From Deltaproteobacteria bacterium (GTDB lineage Bacteria; Myxococcota_A; Polyangia; Polyangiales; Sandaracinaceae), in contig JAFLCL010000004.1 of assembly GCA_017303575.1 (NCBI GenBank), positions 35,032 through 99,031 on the forward strand: a stretch of 64,000 bases of DNA, in the 5' to 3' direction. Position 1 is the stretch's first letter; every line of letters begins with the position of its first letter. Below are positions 23,766 through 32,799 of the stretch, in pieces. Position numbers and translations under genes: made by a program. Below the pieces are notes generated by a model. That model saw nothing but the letters and a program-made list of their open reading frames with translations, was not told the origin of the DNA and did not search any database.

Positions 23766-25373
23766 ATGTTCGGCATGAAGCTCGGTCGCGGCCCACGTCC
23801 GCTCCGCATCGCCTACGGGCGCCTCTTCCACGAGGCCAACGCGCGCTCGCCCGTGCTCACGGAGCGCGCGGACTTCGATCGCATGCATCACCTCGCGGGC
23901 GACGAGCTCGCGCGTGCGTGTGGCCTTCGCGGCACCGAGCTCAAGTCGTTCATGCCGCACGCGGAGCTCACCGGGTTTCGACAGGCCGCGCGTCTCGCGG
24001 GCAACGTCGAGACCGTGCCTCTCACGTCGGCGCTCGCAGTGCCCGGTGGGCCGCTCTCGCGCGCGTGCTGGAACGAGATGACCGGCGAGCTGCTCGACGC
24101 GCTGCGCGACGCGGGCCGACTCGATGGCGTGTACCTGGCGCTCCACGGCTCGATGGAGGTCGAGGGTCTCGACGAAGCACCCGAGGCGTGGCTGCTCCGC
24201 GAGGTGCGACGCGTCGTCGGATCGAAGGTGAAGATCGCGGTGAGCTACGACCTCCACGCGAACCTCTCGAGCGGTCTGGTCGATCCCGTCGACGTGCTCG
24301 TCGCCTACCGCACGAACCCACACTGGGATCTCGCGCCCACGGGCTTTCGTGCGGGCAACCGCCTGATCCGCGCGCTCCGCGGCGAGATCACGCCGGTGCA
24401 TGCGTGGCGCAAGCTGCCGATGGTGCTCGGCGGCGGCAACACGATCGACTTCCTCGAGCCGATGCGCGGCGTGTTCCGCGCGATGCGCGCGATGGAGAAG
24501 GACCCGCGCGTCGTGTCCGCCAGCCTCTTCATGGTGCATCCGTACACGACGGCCGAGCACCTCGGCTGGGCCGTGCACGTGTGCACGAACGGCGATGCGG
24601 CGCTGGCGAACGAGCTCGTCGACGGCTTCACCGATCGCGTGTGGGAGCAGCGCAAGTCGCGTCTCCCCCCGATGCTGTCGGTGGACGAAGGCCTCGTGGC
24701 TGCGCGCAAGGTGAGGCGCGAGGGCCTGGGCCTCGGACGCTTGGGGCCGGCGATCTTCGTCGACGTGGACGACATCGTCGGGGCTGGTGCGCCGGGCGGC
24801 AACACACGCATCGCGACAGCGTTCCTCGCGAAAGCCCGCGACCTCGTAGCCTTCGTCCCCGTGCACGATCCTGCGCTCGTCGCCGAGCTCTGGAGCGCGC
24901 GCGAAGGATCACGTCACGACGTCGTGCTTCGCGGAACACCCGGCTACCACATGCCGCCGCTCGCGCTCGACGTGACCGTGTCTGCGCGCTCGACGGGCGA
25001 CTTCGGGCGGATGGTGCGCCTCGACGTGCGTCACGCCGAGGGCGGTGCGCTCCACCTCGTGGTCACCGACGGACCGCCCTTGCCGATCCATCCGAGCTTC
25101 TGGCGCGCTGTCGGTCTCGACGCGCGCGCGGCCGACGTGATCGTGCAGAAGAATTTCTTCCACTACCGCCTCTTCTACGCGACGACGGCCTTCAGCCACT
25201 TCCCCGTCGCGACGGGCGGCGCGACGAGCTTCGATCAGGTCATCCACGCGCGCGGCATCGTGCCCACCGAGCCCGCGACGTCGCTCCTCGACTGGCGTGA
25301 GGCCGACCCGATCCTTCGTCGCCCCAAGCGCGCTCGCACGCCGATGGGGAGCGCATCACCCTCGAGCGCGTGA
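23766..25373 (+). CDS. M81 family metallopeptidase (MlrC/microcystinase C type)
   Basis: 535 residues. N-terminal MlrC-type domain: GRLFHEANARSP (His of the HE[ST]N motif), YLALHGSMEVEG, SYDLHANLS and YRTNPHWD, which together form the zinc site of the M81 family, and a C-terminal domain (FVDVDDIVGAGAPGGNTRIA). MlrC cleaves linearised microcystin in sphingomonads; in other bacteria family members act on unknown small peptides or amides. Two positions differ from the common motif (HEAN for HETN; NPH for YPH). Directly downstream of and probably controlled by the TetR gene. Confidence 0.88.
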   Translation: MFGMKLGRGPRPLRIAYGRLFHEANARSPVLTERADFDRMHHLAGDELARACGLRGTELKSFMPHAELTGFRQAARLAGNVETVPLTSALAVPGGPLSRACWNEMTGELLDALRDAGRLDGVYLALHGSMEVEGLDEAPEAWLLREVRRVVGSKVKIAVSYDLHANLSSGLVDPVDVLVAYRTNPHWDLAPTGFRAGNRLIRALRGEITPVHAWRKLPMVLGGGNTIDFLEPMRGVFRAMRAMEKDPRVVSASLFMVHPYTTAEHLGWAVHVCTNGDAALANELVDGFTDRVWEQRKSRLPPMLSVDEGLVAARKVRREGLGLGRLGPAIFVDVDDIVGAGAPGGNTRIATAFLAKARDLVAFVPVHDPALVAELWSAREGSRHDVVLRGTPGYHMPPLALDVTVSARSTGDFGRMVRLDVRHAEGGALHLVVTDGPPLPIHPSFWRAVGLDARAADVIVQKNFFHYRLFYATTAFSHFPVATGGATSFDQVIHARGIVPTEPATSLLDWREADPILRRPKRARTPMGSASPSSA

Positions 25374-25960
25374 GCGGTCCCTACGACTGGTTCCTCATGC
25401 CGCACGTGCTCGACGTGCGCTGCCCGAGCTGTCGCGGGTGCGCGCGCTTCGAGCACGTCGAGGTCGTGCGCATCGCGCGCAAGATCGACCTCGATTGGTT
25501 TCGTGAGAGCGCTTGGTTCGAGGTGCGCTTCTTCCGACGACGCCACGTGGGCGAGAGCCACTGGGGTGCGCTCTACTTCGCGGGGCTCTCGGGCCCACCG
25601 ACGACGACGATCCGTGATCTGCCTGTCGGCTACACGCCCGACCAGTGGGCGCATCGACGCACCTGGGAGCGCTCGCACGACCTCGACCTCGGCAGCCTCA
25701 CCTGCGCGTGCGGCGTGCGCAGCAAGCACACGCTCGACTGGCCGAGCGACGCGTACTTCCAGCTCGAGCATCGCCTCGAGGTGCTGTGGGCGTTCCATCG
25801 CGAGCACGCAGCGATGCTGCGCGAGCACATCGCGGGGACCGACCGCAGACCACGTCGCTCGCGCTATGGCGCGCTCATGCGGCGCATCCCCTCGACGTTC
25901 CTCGAGGCCAAGGCGCGCACGACCGTCGTGAGGAAGCTCGATCGGCTGCTGCGTGCGTGA
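25370..25960 (+). CDS. Hypothetical zinc-ribbon protein
   Basis: 196 residues from GTG 25370, which overlaps the upstream stop by 4 nt (GTGA); an ATG at 25397 is possible. Cysteines CPSCRGC near the N-terminus and CACG at about 120 could bind zinc. The rest is rich in Trp, His and Arg without a recognised domain. Third gene of the TetR/MlrC operon by overlap. The gap to the next gene (25961-26142) contains only a 38-codon frame without clear support. Confidence 0.6.
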   Translation: MSGPYDWFLMPHVLDVRCPSCRGCARFEHVEVVRIARKIDLDWFRESAWFEVRFFRRRHVGESHWGALYFAGLSGPPTTTIRDLPVGYTPDQWAHRRTWERSHDLDLGSLTCACGVRSKHTLDWPSDAYFQLEHRLEVLWAFHREHAAMLREHIAGTDRRPRRSRYGALMRRIPSTFLEAKARTTVVRKLDRLLRA

Positions 25961-26142
25961 CGCGAGACCCATGTCGGCGGACTCGGGCGGCGCCTCACGA
26001 CGCCTCGTGCCGTCGGGGCCGGTCAGCATGTTCCTCTCGGCCGACCTGCGGACGCTCTACGGCGCGGTCCAACACCTCGAAGGATGAGGCCGTGATCGAT
26101 CTTCATTGAGCAAGGCCGCGTCCGGGCGCTACGACGCGGGTC

Positions 26143-27204
26143 GTGAGCATCGTGACGCGCAAGGCCGTGGTGATCGGTGGCAGTGGGTTCGTGGGCAAGC
26201 GACTGGTCGAGATGTTGGCTGGCGACCTCGTCGAAGGTTGGCCTCGTTTCGACGCGATCGTCACCGTCGATCGCGCGCCGTTCCGCGCCGCGTTGCCGAA
26301 GGGCGTCACCGAGGTCCGCGCCGACATCACCAAGCCCGAGCAGCTCCGGCATGCGCTCGAGGGCGCGCACACCGTCTTTCATCTCGCGTCGGTGGTGCAC
26401 GTGGGACTCGGCAAGAGCGCCGTGATCGACGAGGTGAACGTGCGCGGCACGCAGAACGTGGTGGATGCGTGTCGCGCGCTCGACGTGCCGTTCCTCGTCT
26501 ACACGAGCTCCGAGGACGTGGTGCTCGATCGCGAGCCCGTCGCGGGTGGGGACGAGTCGATCGCGTATCCGTCCAAGCCCATCCACGACTACGTGCGCAC
26601 CAAGATCGAGGGCGAGCGGATCGCGCTCTCCGCCAACGGCGCCGCGCTCGCAGGCGGCGGTGTGCTCCACACCTGCGCCGTGCGACCGACGCACGTGTAC
26701 GGGCCCGACGATCCGCACGCGATCCCCACAGCGCTCAAGGAGATCGCGGCCGGCAAGATGCCCATCCTCATCGGCGATCCACGCGCGCGCTTCGACGTCG
26801 TCTACGTCGACAACGTCGTGCACGCGCACCTGCTCGCAGCCTCACGCCTGCACGACGAGACGACGCGACCGAAGGTCGCGGGACGCGCCTACTTCGTGGG
26901 CGAGGACAACGCGATCAACTTCTTCGACTTCCTGCGTCCCTTCGCCGCGATGCACGGCGTCACCATCCCCACGCGACGCCTGCCGCGGCGGCTCGCGTTC
27001 GCGATCGCGGATCTGAATGCCCTCGTGCATCGGGCGACGGGCCTCGAGCCGACGTTCCACCGCTTCCATCTCTACGTGATCGGACAGGACTTCTTCTTCT
27101 CCGATCGACGCGCCCGCGAGGAGCTCGGCTACGCGCCGCTCGTCCGCCCCAGCGAGGGTCTCGAGCGCACCAAGACGTGGGTGAAGTCGCTCACGCTGCG
27201 CTGA
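26143..27204 (+). CDS. NAD(P)-dependent epimerase / 3-beta-HSD-like dehydrogenase
   Basis: 353 residues from GTG 26143 (GTG at 26152 also possible). Extended short-chain dehydrogenase: GGSGFVGKRL (nucleotide-binding GxxGxxG), VFHLASVVHVG, Ser in VYTSSEDVV and YVRTK (YxxxK catalytic pair), then RPTHVYGPDD. The layout matches 3-beta-hydroxysteroid dehydrogenase/isomerase and sterol-4-carboxylate decarboxylase relatives rather than sugar epimerases. Sterol or bile-like lipid metabolism would be plausible in this group but is inference. Converges with the next gene with a 14-bp overlap. Confidence 0.85.
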   Translation: MSIVTRKAVVIGGSGFVGKRLVEMLAGDLVEGWPRFDAIVTVDRAPFRAALPKGVTEVRADITKPEQLRHALEGAHTVFHLASVVHVGLGKSAVIDEVNVRGTQNVVDACRALDVPFLVYTSSEDVVLDREPVAGGDESIAYPSKPIHDYVRTKIEGERIALSANGAALAGGGVLHTCAVRPTHVYGPDDPHAIPTALKEIAAGKMPILIGDPRARFDVVYVDNVVHAHLLAASRLHDETTRPKVAGRAYFVGEDNAINFFDFLRPFAAMHGVTIPTRRLPRRLAFAIADLNALVHRATGLEPTFHRFHLYVIGQDFFFSDRRAREELGYAPLVRPSEGLERTKTWVKSLTLR

Positions 27205-28453
27205 TCGCGAAGAGATCGAGCTCCCACCCGCGCGCGATGGAGCGCGAGGGAATGCGCATCGCGTGGGGCACACGGGGATGACTCGTGAAGGGCGCCGGCA
27301 CGCGCACACGCTCGGGGCGATCGAGCACGAAGCGCGCCTCGGGCCGTCCGCGGTAGGCGCCGAGCAGCGCGTCGAGATCGGCACGCTCGCCGATGTAGCT
27401 GGCGCGCTCGGGCAGACGCGCGAGCACGTACGGTACCCACGGGTAGCCGGCGTAGCGCTCGAACACGGTCTTCACGTTCCAGAAGCCGCGCTTCTGCGCG
27501 TTGTCTTCGGACAGCATGAAGTCGTCGTTGATCTCGAGGATCGCGGGGCCCTCGAGCCATTCGCCCCAGACGCGCTGGTGGATCACGCCCTGCCACCACG
27601 TGACGCTCAGCTCTTCGGCGAGCTCGGTGTGCTCGACGCGTGCGCCCGCGCGCAGCTCGTTCGCGAGGAAGAGCAGGTGCAGCACCTCGTGGAGCACCTC
27701 GTCGACGGCGATGAAGACCTCCATCGCGACCCGGTCCTCGGGGTCATCGGGGATGCGCGCGTAGCGCGTGCGTCGGAGCTCTCGGTAGTAGTCGAAGCTG
27801 CCGATGAACTGGCCCGCGTGCGTGACGCCCGCCTTGCAGGCGAGGCTGGTCTGACACGTGAAGCCCTCGTCGATCATCACGTCGAGCAGCGTCGCCACGT
27901 CGTCGAAGACCGTGCTCTCGTGCGCCGCGCCGTGGAGCATGCGGCGGTAGCGTGCGAGCACCTCGAGCGTCTCGTCGGCGTGGCGGTGCCCGATCGCGAT
28001 CGTGGGCGATTCACCCAGCAGGTGCGGCCCGAGGCGCGCGGTGCGCGGCGGTGCGAGCGCGGGCGTCGTCATCACCGGCGTCTCGATCTCTCGCGTCGCG
28101 ATCCTCTCGACGCGACCGAACACGAGCTCACGCTCGCGATCGGGCACGAGGCCGCCGAGCCCGTAACGACCGAGCTCGAACGCAGCCTCGAGGTCGCCGT
28201 CGTCGACGAGCGCGATCACGCGGTGCGGATGGAGCAATCGTCGCGCGCGACGCGGATCGTCGTAGAGCGTGCGCAAGAGCTCGTGAGCACGCGAGAGCGC
28301 CGCGGCACCACGCGCGTCGATCACCAGGGCACCCACGCCCGGCGCGAGCAGGCGCTTCATCACGGTCGCCATGCGCTCGTGGTGCACGAGGCGCGCATCG
28401 AGCGGGCGATCGCCGAACGAGAGGAGGCCGTCGTGCGTGATGGCGCCGTCCAT
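27191..28453 (-). CDS. Putative HExxH metallopeptidase-like protein
   Basis: 420 residues, no signal peptide. Residues about 30-105 look like a degenerate receiver or Rossmann-type domain (GALVIDARGAAALSRAHELL, HRVIALVDDGDLEAAFELGR). The middle holds HEVLH (HExxH) in DEVLHEVLHLLFLANEL, followed 20 residues later by ELAEELSVTWWQGVIH, where an acidic residue could be the third zinc ligand. The C-terminal part (GYPWVPYVLARLPERASYIG) has no known match. Metal dependence is inferred from the motif only. Start at 28453 (ATG) lies 4 bp from the stop of the upstream lipoprotein gene. Confidence 0.55.
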   Translation of the reverse strand: MDGAITHDGLLSFGDRPLDARLVHHERMATVMKRLLAPGVGALVIDARGAAALSRAHELLRTLYDDPRRARRLLHPHRVIALVDDGDLEAAFELGRYGLGGLVPDRERELVFGRVERIATREIETPVMTTPALAPPRTARLGPHLLGESPTIAIGHRHADETLEVLARYRRMLHGAAHESTVFDDVATLLDVMIDEGFTCQTSLACKAGVTHAGQFIGSFDYYRELRRTRYARIPDDPEDRVAMEVFIAVDEVLHEVLHLLFLANELRAGARVEHTELAEELSVTWWQGVIHQRVWGEWLEGPAILEINDDFMLSEDNAQKRGFWNVKTVFERYAGYPWVPYVLARLPERASYIGERADLDALLGAYRGRPEARFVLDRPERVRVPAPFTSHPRVPHAMRIPSRSIARGWELDLFAISAA

Positions 28454-28456
28454 CGC

Positions 28457-28735
28457 TCAGCCCCGCACGTAGACGAACGCGTCGTCGGCTGCGTCGTAGT
28501 AGGCGGCGTCGTCCGGCACGACCGCGGCGTCGTCGGACACCACCCTGGCATCGTCGATGGGCACGCCCGCGTCCGCGACGAGCACCACGGCGTCGGGCGC
28601 CTGCGTCGCATCGGGCGCGAACGCGGCGTCCGGAGCGGCCGAGGCGTCGGTGGTCTCGGCCATGTGCGCCGAGCCGCAGGCAGAGAGCGAGAGGCACGCT
28701 GCCGAAGGAAGGAGGAGCGCGAATCGAGGGGTCAT
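28457..28735 (-). CDS. Small DA-rich lipoprotein
   Basis: 92 residues. ATG at 28735 gives a signal with lipobox LSLSACGS, then only a low-complexity Asp/Ala/Val tail (DAAFAPDATQAPDAVVLVAD) ending in YYDAADDAFVYVRG. No globular domain, so it may be a surface linker or spacer. Probably co-transcribed with the HExxH gene, 3 bp downstream. The 130-bp gap to the divergent kynA has no clear sites. Confidence 0.65.
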   Translation of the reverse strand: MTPRFALLLPSAACLSLSACGSAHMAETTDASAAPDAAFAPDATQAPDAVVLVADAGVPIDDARVVSDDAAVVPDDAAYYDAADDAFVYVRG

Positions 28736-28865
28736 GACCGGTGAGTGCGGGCGCTCGGTGCTTCCGTCACGGGCGAACCGACTTTTTCGCGGACGAGCGT
28801 CGCGGGTCGCGAGAACGCTCACCCTGGGACCCTCACTTCGGTCGTCCGCGCGATAGGGTCGGGCC

Positions 28866-29978
<1,113 letters not shown>

Positions 29979-30076
29979 GGCTTGCCGGGCTGGCACGGCG
30001 GACTGCCCCTACCGCGATGACGAGCTCGAATCGCATGGAGGGGCGCGCCCCCGTGTCCGCCCACCACGTCTCGTGA

Positions 30077-30697
30077 TCACCGAGCGTCGGGCGGAAGGCC
30101 GATCAGACCGAGCGCTGCGCCGGTGAGCATCTCGGTGAGGTGGGGATCATCGAGCTTGTCGGGCGCGAGCTCGATGATCTTGAAGAGGCACGCGCGGAGC
30201 GAGTGCACGAAGAGAAAGGCCAAGAGCTCGGGATCGCGACCGCGAGCGAGCTCGGGATGCATGCGCAGATGCATCAGCGTCATGGCCACTGCCCGCTCGA
30301 GCCCCTCGCGCACCTCGGGCGTCTGCTCGGCCATCGGCAGGATCTCCGCGACGCCCACGTAGAGCGCGCGATCCCTTCGATAGAGCGCGACCATCTCCTC
30401 GACCGCGATGCGCAAGAGCGCGACGGGCGAGGCGTCGAGCGCGCGGACCGCGACCGCCTGCATCAGCTCGATGTCCTCTGCGAGGCGTCGCTCGAAGAAG
30501 GCAGCGATCATCGCCTCCTTGTCGGGGAAGTATTGGTAGAGCGAGCCCACCGACACGCCAGCGCGCTCGGCGACCTTCACCGCCGTGGTGCGTCGGTAGC
30601 CGCCGCGCTCGAACACCTGACCCGTCGCCTCGACGATCGCATCGACGGTCGCCTTGCTGCGCGCTTGCCTGGGAGCCTTGCCGCGTCTCTGCGCCAC
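30077..30697 (-). CDS. TetR family regulator
   Basis: 206 residues from GTG 30697 (a GTG at 30715 is in frame and possible). The N-terminus AQRRGKAPRQARSKATVDAI leads into the TetR helix-turn-helix TAVKVAERAGVSVGSLYQYF at about 35-58. The C-terminal domain resembles the AcrR-type (FVHSLRACLFKIIELAPDKL). It is divergent from the Coq4-like gene, 140 bp apart, and may regulate it. No convincing operator was seen in that gap. Confidence 0.85.
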   Translation of the reverse strand: MAQRRGKAPRQARSKATVDAIVEATGQVFERGGYRRTTAVKVAERAGVSVGSLYQYFPDKEAMIAAFFERRLAEDIELMQAVAVRALDASPVALLRIAVEEMVALYRRDRALYVGVAEILPMAEQTPEVREGLERAVAMTLMHLRMHPELARGRDPELLAFLFVHSLRACLFKIIELAPDKLDDPHLTEMLTGAALGLIGLPPDAR

Positions 30698-30836
30698 CCG
30701 CGGACGGTACCTCACAAACGTGGAGCCTCACGCACACACCTGACGGAGCCCCCTCTTTCGTGGGCGATTCGGGCGTTGGAACGCGAATGGTCCCGCCTGC
30801 GCGTCGAGCCCATGCTCAGCCTCGAAGGAGACGACG

Positions 30837-31331
30837 ATGCTGGTCAAAGACGCGCTCGCTCAGTACTTCGCGATCAATGGGTTCACCACGGCGGCCTACA
30901 CCGCGCCGACGGTGGAGATCCCGATCGGCCCCGTGACGATCCCGCTGCCGAACACAGCGGGTCGCAAGAAGGTCGTGAAGCTCCACGACCTCCATCACCT
31001 CGCCACGGGCTACGGCACCGACCTCGTGGGCGAGGCCGAGATCGGCGCGTGGGAGCTGCGCGCGGGCTGCGTGGGCCTCGCGGCGTACGTCTACAACGGC
31101 ATGGCCGTGGCGATGGGCCTGCTCATCGCGCCCCTCCGCACCGTGCAGGCGTTCCGCGACGCGCGCGGCACCACGACTCTCTACCGCCTGGGCCTCGACT
31201 ACGACGCAGCGATGGCGCTCGACGTCGCGGAGCTCCGCGCTCGCCTCGGCGTGAAGCGCGAAGGGATGGCGACCCGTCATCCGGTCCGCCTCCACAGCGC
31301 GGCACCGAAGACGAGCGCCGTCACGGCTTGA
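30837..31331 (+). CDS. Coq4-like protein
   Basis: 164 residues. ATG at 30837 with GAAGGAG about 7 nt upstream. The signature of the Coq4 family, HDxxH-x11-E, is exact: His50, Asp51, His54 and Glu66 in LHDLHHLATGYGTDLVGEAE. In eukaryotes and some bacteria Coq4 is a metal-dependent protein that removes the C1 carboxylate during ubiquinone ring modification. The protein is shorter than Coq4 (about 220-265) and lacks an obvious lipid-binding N-terminus. Function in a quinone pathway is inference; a related lipid reaction is possible. Followed by a membrane protein 22 bp downstream. Confidence 0.75.
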   Translation: MLVKDALAQYFAINGFTTAAYTAPTVEIPIGPVTIPLPNTAGRKKVVKLHDLHHLATGYGTDLVGEAEIGAWELRAGCVGLAAYVYNGMAVAMGLLIAPLRTVQAFRDARGTTTLYRLGLDYDAAMALDVAELRARLGVKREGMATRHPVRLHSAAPKTSAVTA

Positions 31332-31353
31332 GGCGCGTGTATCCTCGTCGTCC

Positions 31354-31983
31354 GTGACGAGCCCGCTCCGCGATCCGCTCACGCTCGCGAACGCCTGGCG
31401 CTTTCCGCTCCAGTCCGACGACTCCAAGCGTGATCTCGTGAAGGGCGCGCTGTGGCTCGCGGTGCCGATCGTCGGCTGGCTCATGAACATGGGCCACCGC
31501 ATCCGCATCGTTCACAACATGCACCACGGCCGCCCGGCGTGGCCTGCGTGGGTGGACGCGCGTGATCTCCTCTTCCACGGTGCGATGACGTTCGCGGGCA
31601 TGGCCTACTACGGAGCGCCGGGCGTGACGCTGATGGCGCTCGGTGCGTGGCTCGCGAGCTGGCCCCTGTTCATCGCAGGCTTCGTGCTGTGGGCGTGCGC
31701 GGTGATCGCGATCCCCGGCTACATGAGCCACTACTGCAAGGAGCTCGACCCGCGCGAGATCTTCGATCCGTTCCGCGCGCTGCGCCGCGTCTACGAGGGC
31801 GGCTGGATGTACTGGAAGGCGTGGTCGATCGTGATCCCGACGATGCTCGTGTCGTTCGTCGGCCTGCTCGGCTTCGGCGTGGGCTTCCTCTTCACGAGCG
31901 TGTGGTTCTGGCAGGTCGCCGCCTTCTGCTTCGCGACGGTCTTCACCCAGCGCTTCGACCTCGACCGGGGCACGCCTCGCTGA
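31354..31983 (+). CDS. DUF4013 family membrane protein
   Basis: 209 residues from a GTG at 31354. The N-terminal TLANAWRFPLQSDDSKRDLV and four to five hydrophobic segments (ALWLAVPIVGWLMNM, AGMAYYGAPGVTLMALGAWL, LFIAGFVLWACAVIAIPGYM, LVSFVGLLGFGVGFLFTSVW) match the DUF4013 pattern of small polytopic proteins. Function not known. Same direction as the Coq4-like gene (22 bp gap) and TerC (51 bp gap), so the three may be co-transcribed. Confidence 0.75.
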   Translation: MTSPLRDPLTLANAWRFPLQSDDSKRDLVKGALWLAVPIVGWLMNMGHRIRIVHNMHHGRPAWPAWVDARDLLFHGAMTFAGMAYYGAPGVTLMALGAWLASWPLFIAGFVLWACAVIAIPGYMSHYCKELDPREIFDPFRALRRVYEGGWMYWKAWSIVIPTMLVSFVGLLGFGVGFLFTSVWFWQVAAFCFATVFTQRFDLDRGTPR

Positions 31984-32034
31984 GGAGCCGCGCGTAGCGG
32001 TTGCGGATCGGGACCGCAGCGCGCACGAAGGGTC

Positions 32035-32799
32035 ATGCTCGACTGGTTCAGCGGGATCGAAGACCCGTCCACGTGGGTCGATCTCCTCACGCTCGTCGTG
32101 ATGGAGATCATCCTCGGCATCGACAACCTCGTCTTCATCTCGATCCTCGTGTCGCGACTGCCCGAGAGCGAGCGCACGCGCGCGACACGCATCGGCATCG
32201 GCCTCAGCGTCGTGATGCGCATCATCCTGCTCTTCGGCATCCGCGCGGTGATGGGGCTGACGGCGCCGCTCTTCACGCTGCTCGGTCACGGCTTCTCGGG
32301 GCGTGACCTCATCCTCCTCGCCGGCGGCCTCTTCCTCATCGGCAAGGCGACGATCGAGATCCGCAACAAGGTCGAGGGCTCGCACGACGACGAGCAGGCC
32401 GACGCGAAGCGCCCTCCCGTTCCGCTCAGTCGCATCCTCGCGCAGATCGTGCTCGTCGATCTCGTGTTCTCGCTCGACTCGATCATCACCGCGGTGGGCA
32501 TGGTCCCGCCCGAGCAGATCTGGGTGATGGTGTGCGCTGTGATCGCAGCGGTGTCGGTGATGGTGGCCTTCGCCGAGCCCGTGGGCCGCTTCGTGAACAG
32601 CAACCCGAGCGTGAAGATCCTCGCGCTCTCGTTCCTCGTCCTGATCGGCGCCGTGCTCGTCGCCGACGGCACGGGCCAGCACATCCCGAAGGGCTACATC
32701 TACTTCCCCCTCGCATTCTCCGTGAGCGTCGAAGCGCTCAACCTGCGCTTCCGCAAGAACGTGAAGAAGAAGGACGCCCCTCCCGCCACTCTCGCATGA
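32035..32799 (+). CDS. TerC family integral membrane protein
   Basis: 254 residues with seven or so membrane helices. The conserved acidic membrane motif is present: EIILGIDNLVFISILV at the N-terminus and its partner LVDLVFSLDSIITAVGM in the middle. TerC proteins of this type are Mn2+ exporters or metallation factors for secreted enzymes; tellurite resistance is the historical name. Ends KKKDAPPATLA. The last 100 bp overlap the convergent membrane-protein gene. Confidence 0.93.
   Translation: MLDWFSGIEDPSTWVDLLTLVVMEIILGIDNLVFISILVSRLPESERTRATRIGIGLSVVMRIILLFGIRAVMGLTAPLFTLLGHGFSGRDLILLAGGLFLIGKATIEIRNKVEGSHDDEQADAKRPPVPLSRILAQIVLVDLVFSLDSIITAVGMVPPEQIWVMVCAVIAAVSVMVAFAEPVGRFVNSNPSVKILALSFLVLIGAVLVADGTGQHIPKGYIYFPLAFSVSVEALNLRFRKNVKKKDAPPATLA

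Noticed and set aside
25971..26087. 38-codon frame with VPSG...LSADLRTLYGAV, thought of as an IS66 TnpB remnant
   Set aside because: Similarity to the PSG...DMR pattern is weak and two residues short; no inverted repeats or other IS parts around it.
29979..30076. Sigma-54 promoter (TGGCAC...TGC near 29990)
   Set aside because: Spacing between the GG and GC elements is off by one and it lies 3' of kynA and of the convergent TetR gene.
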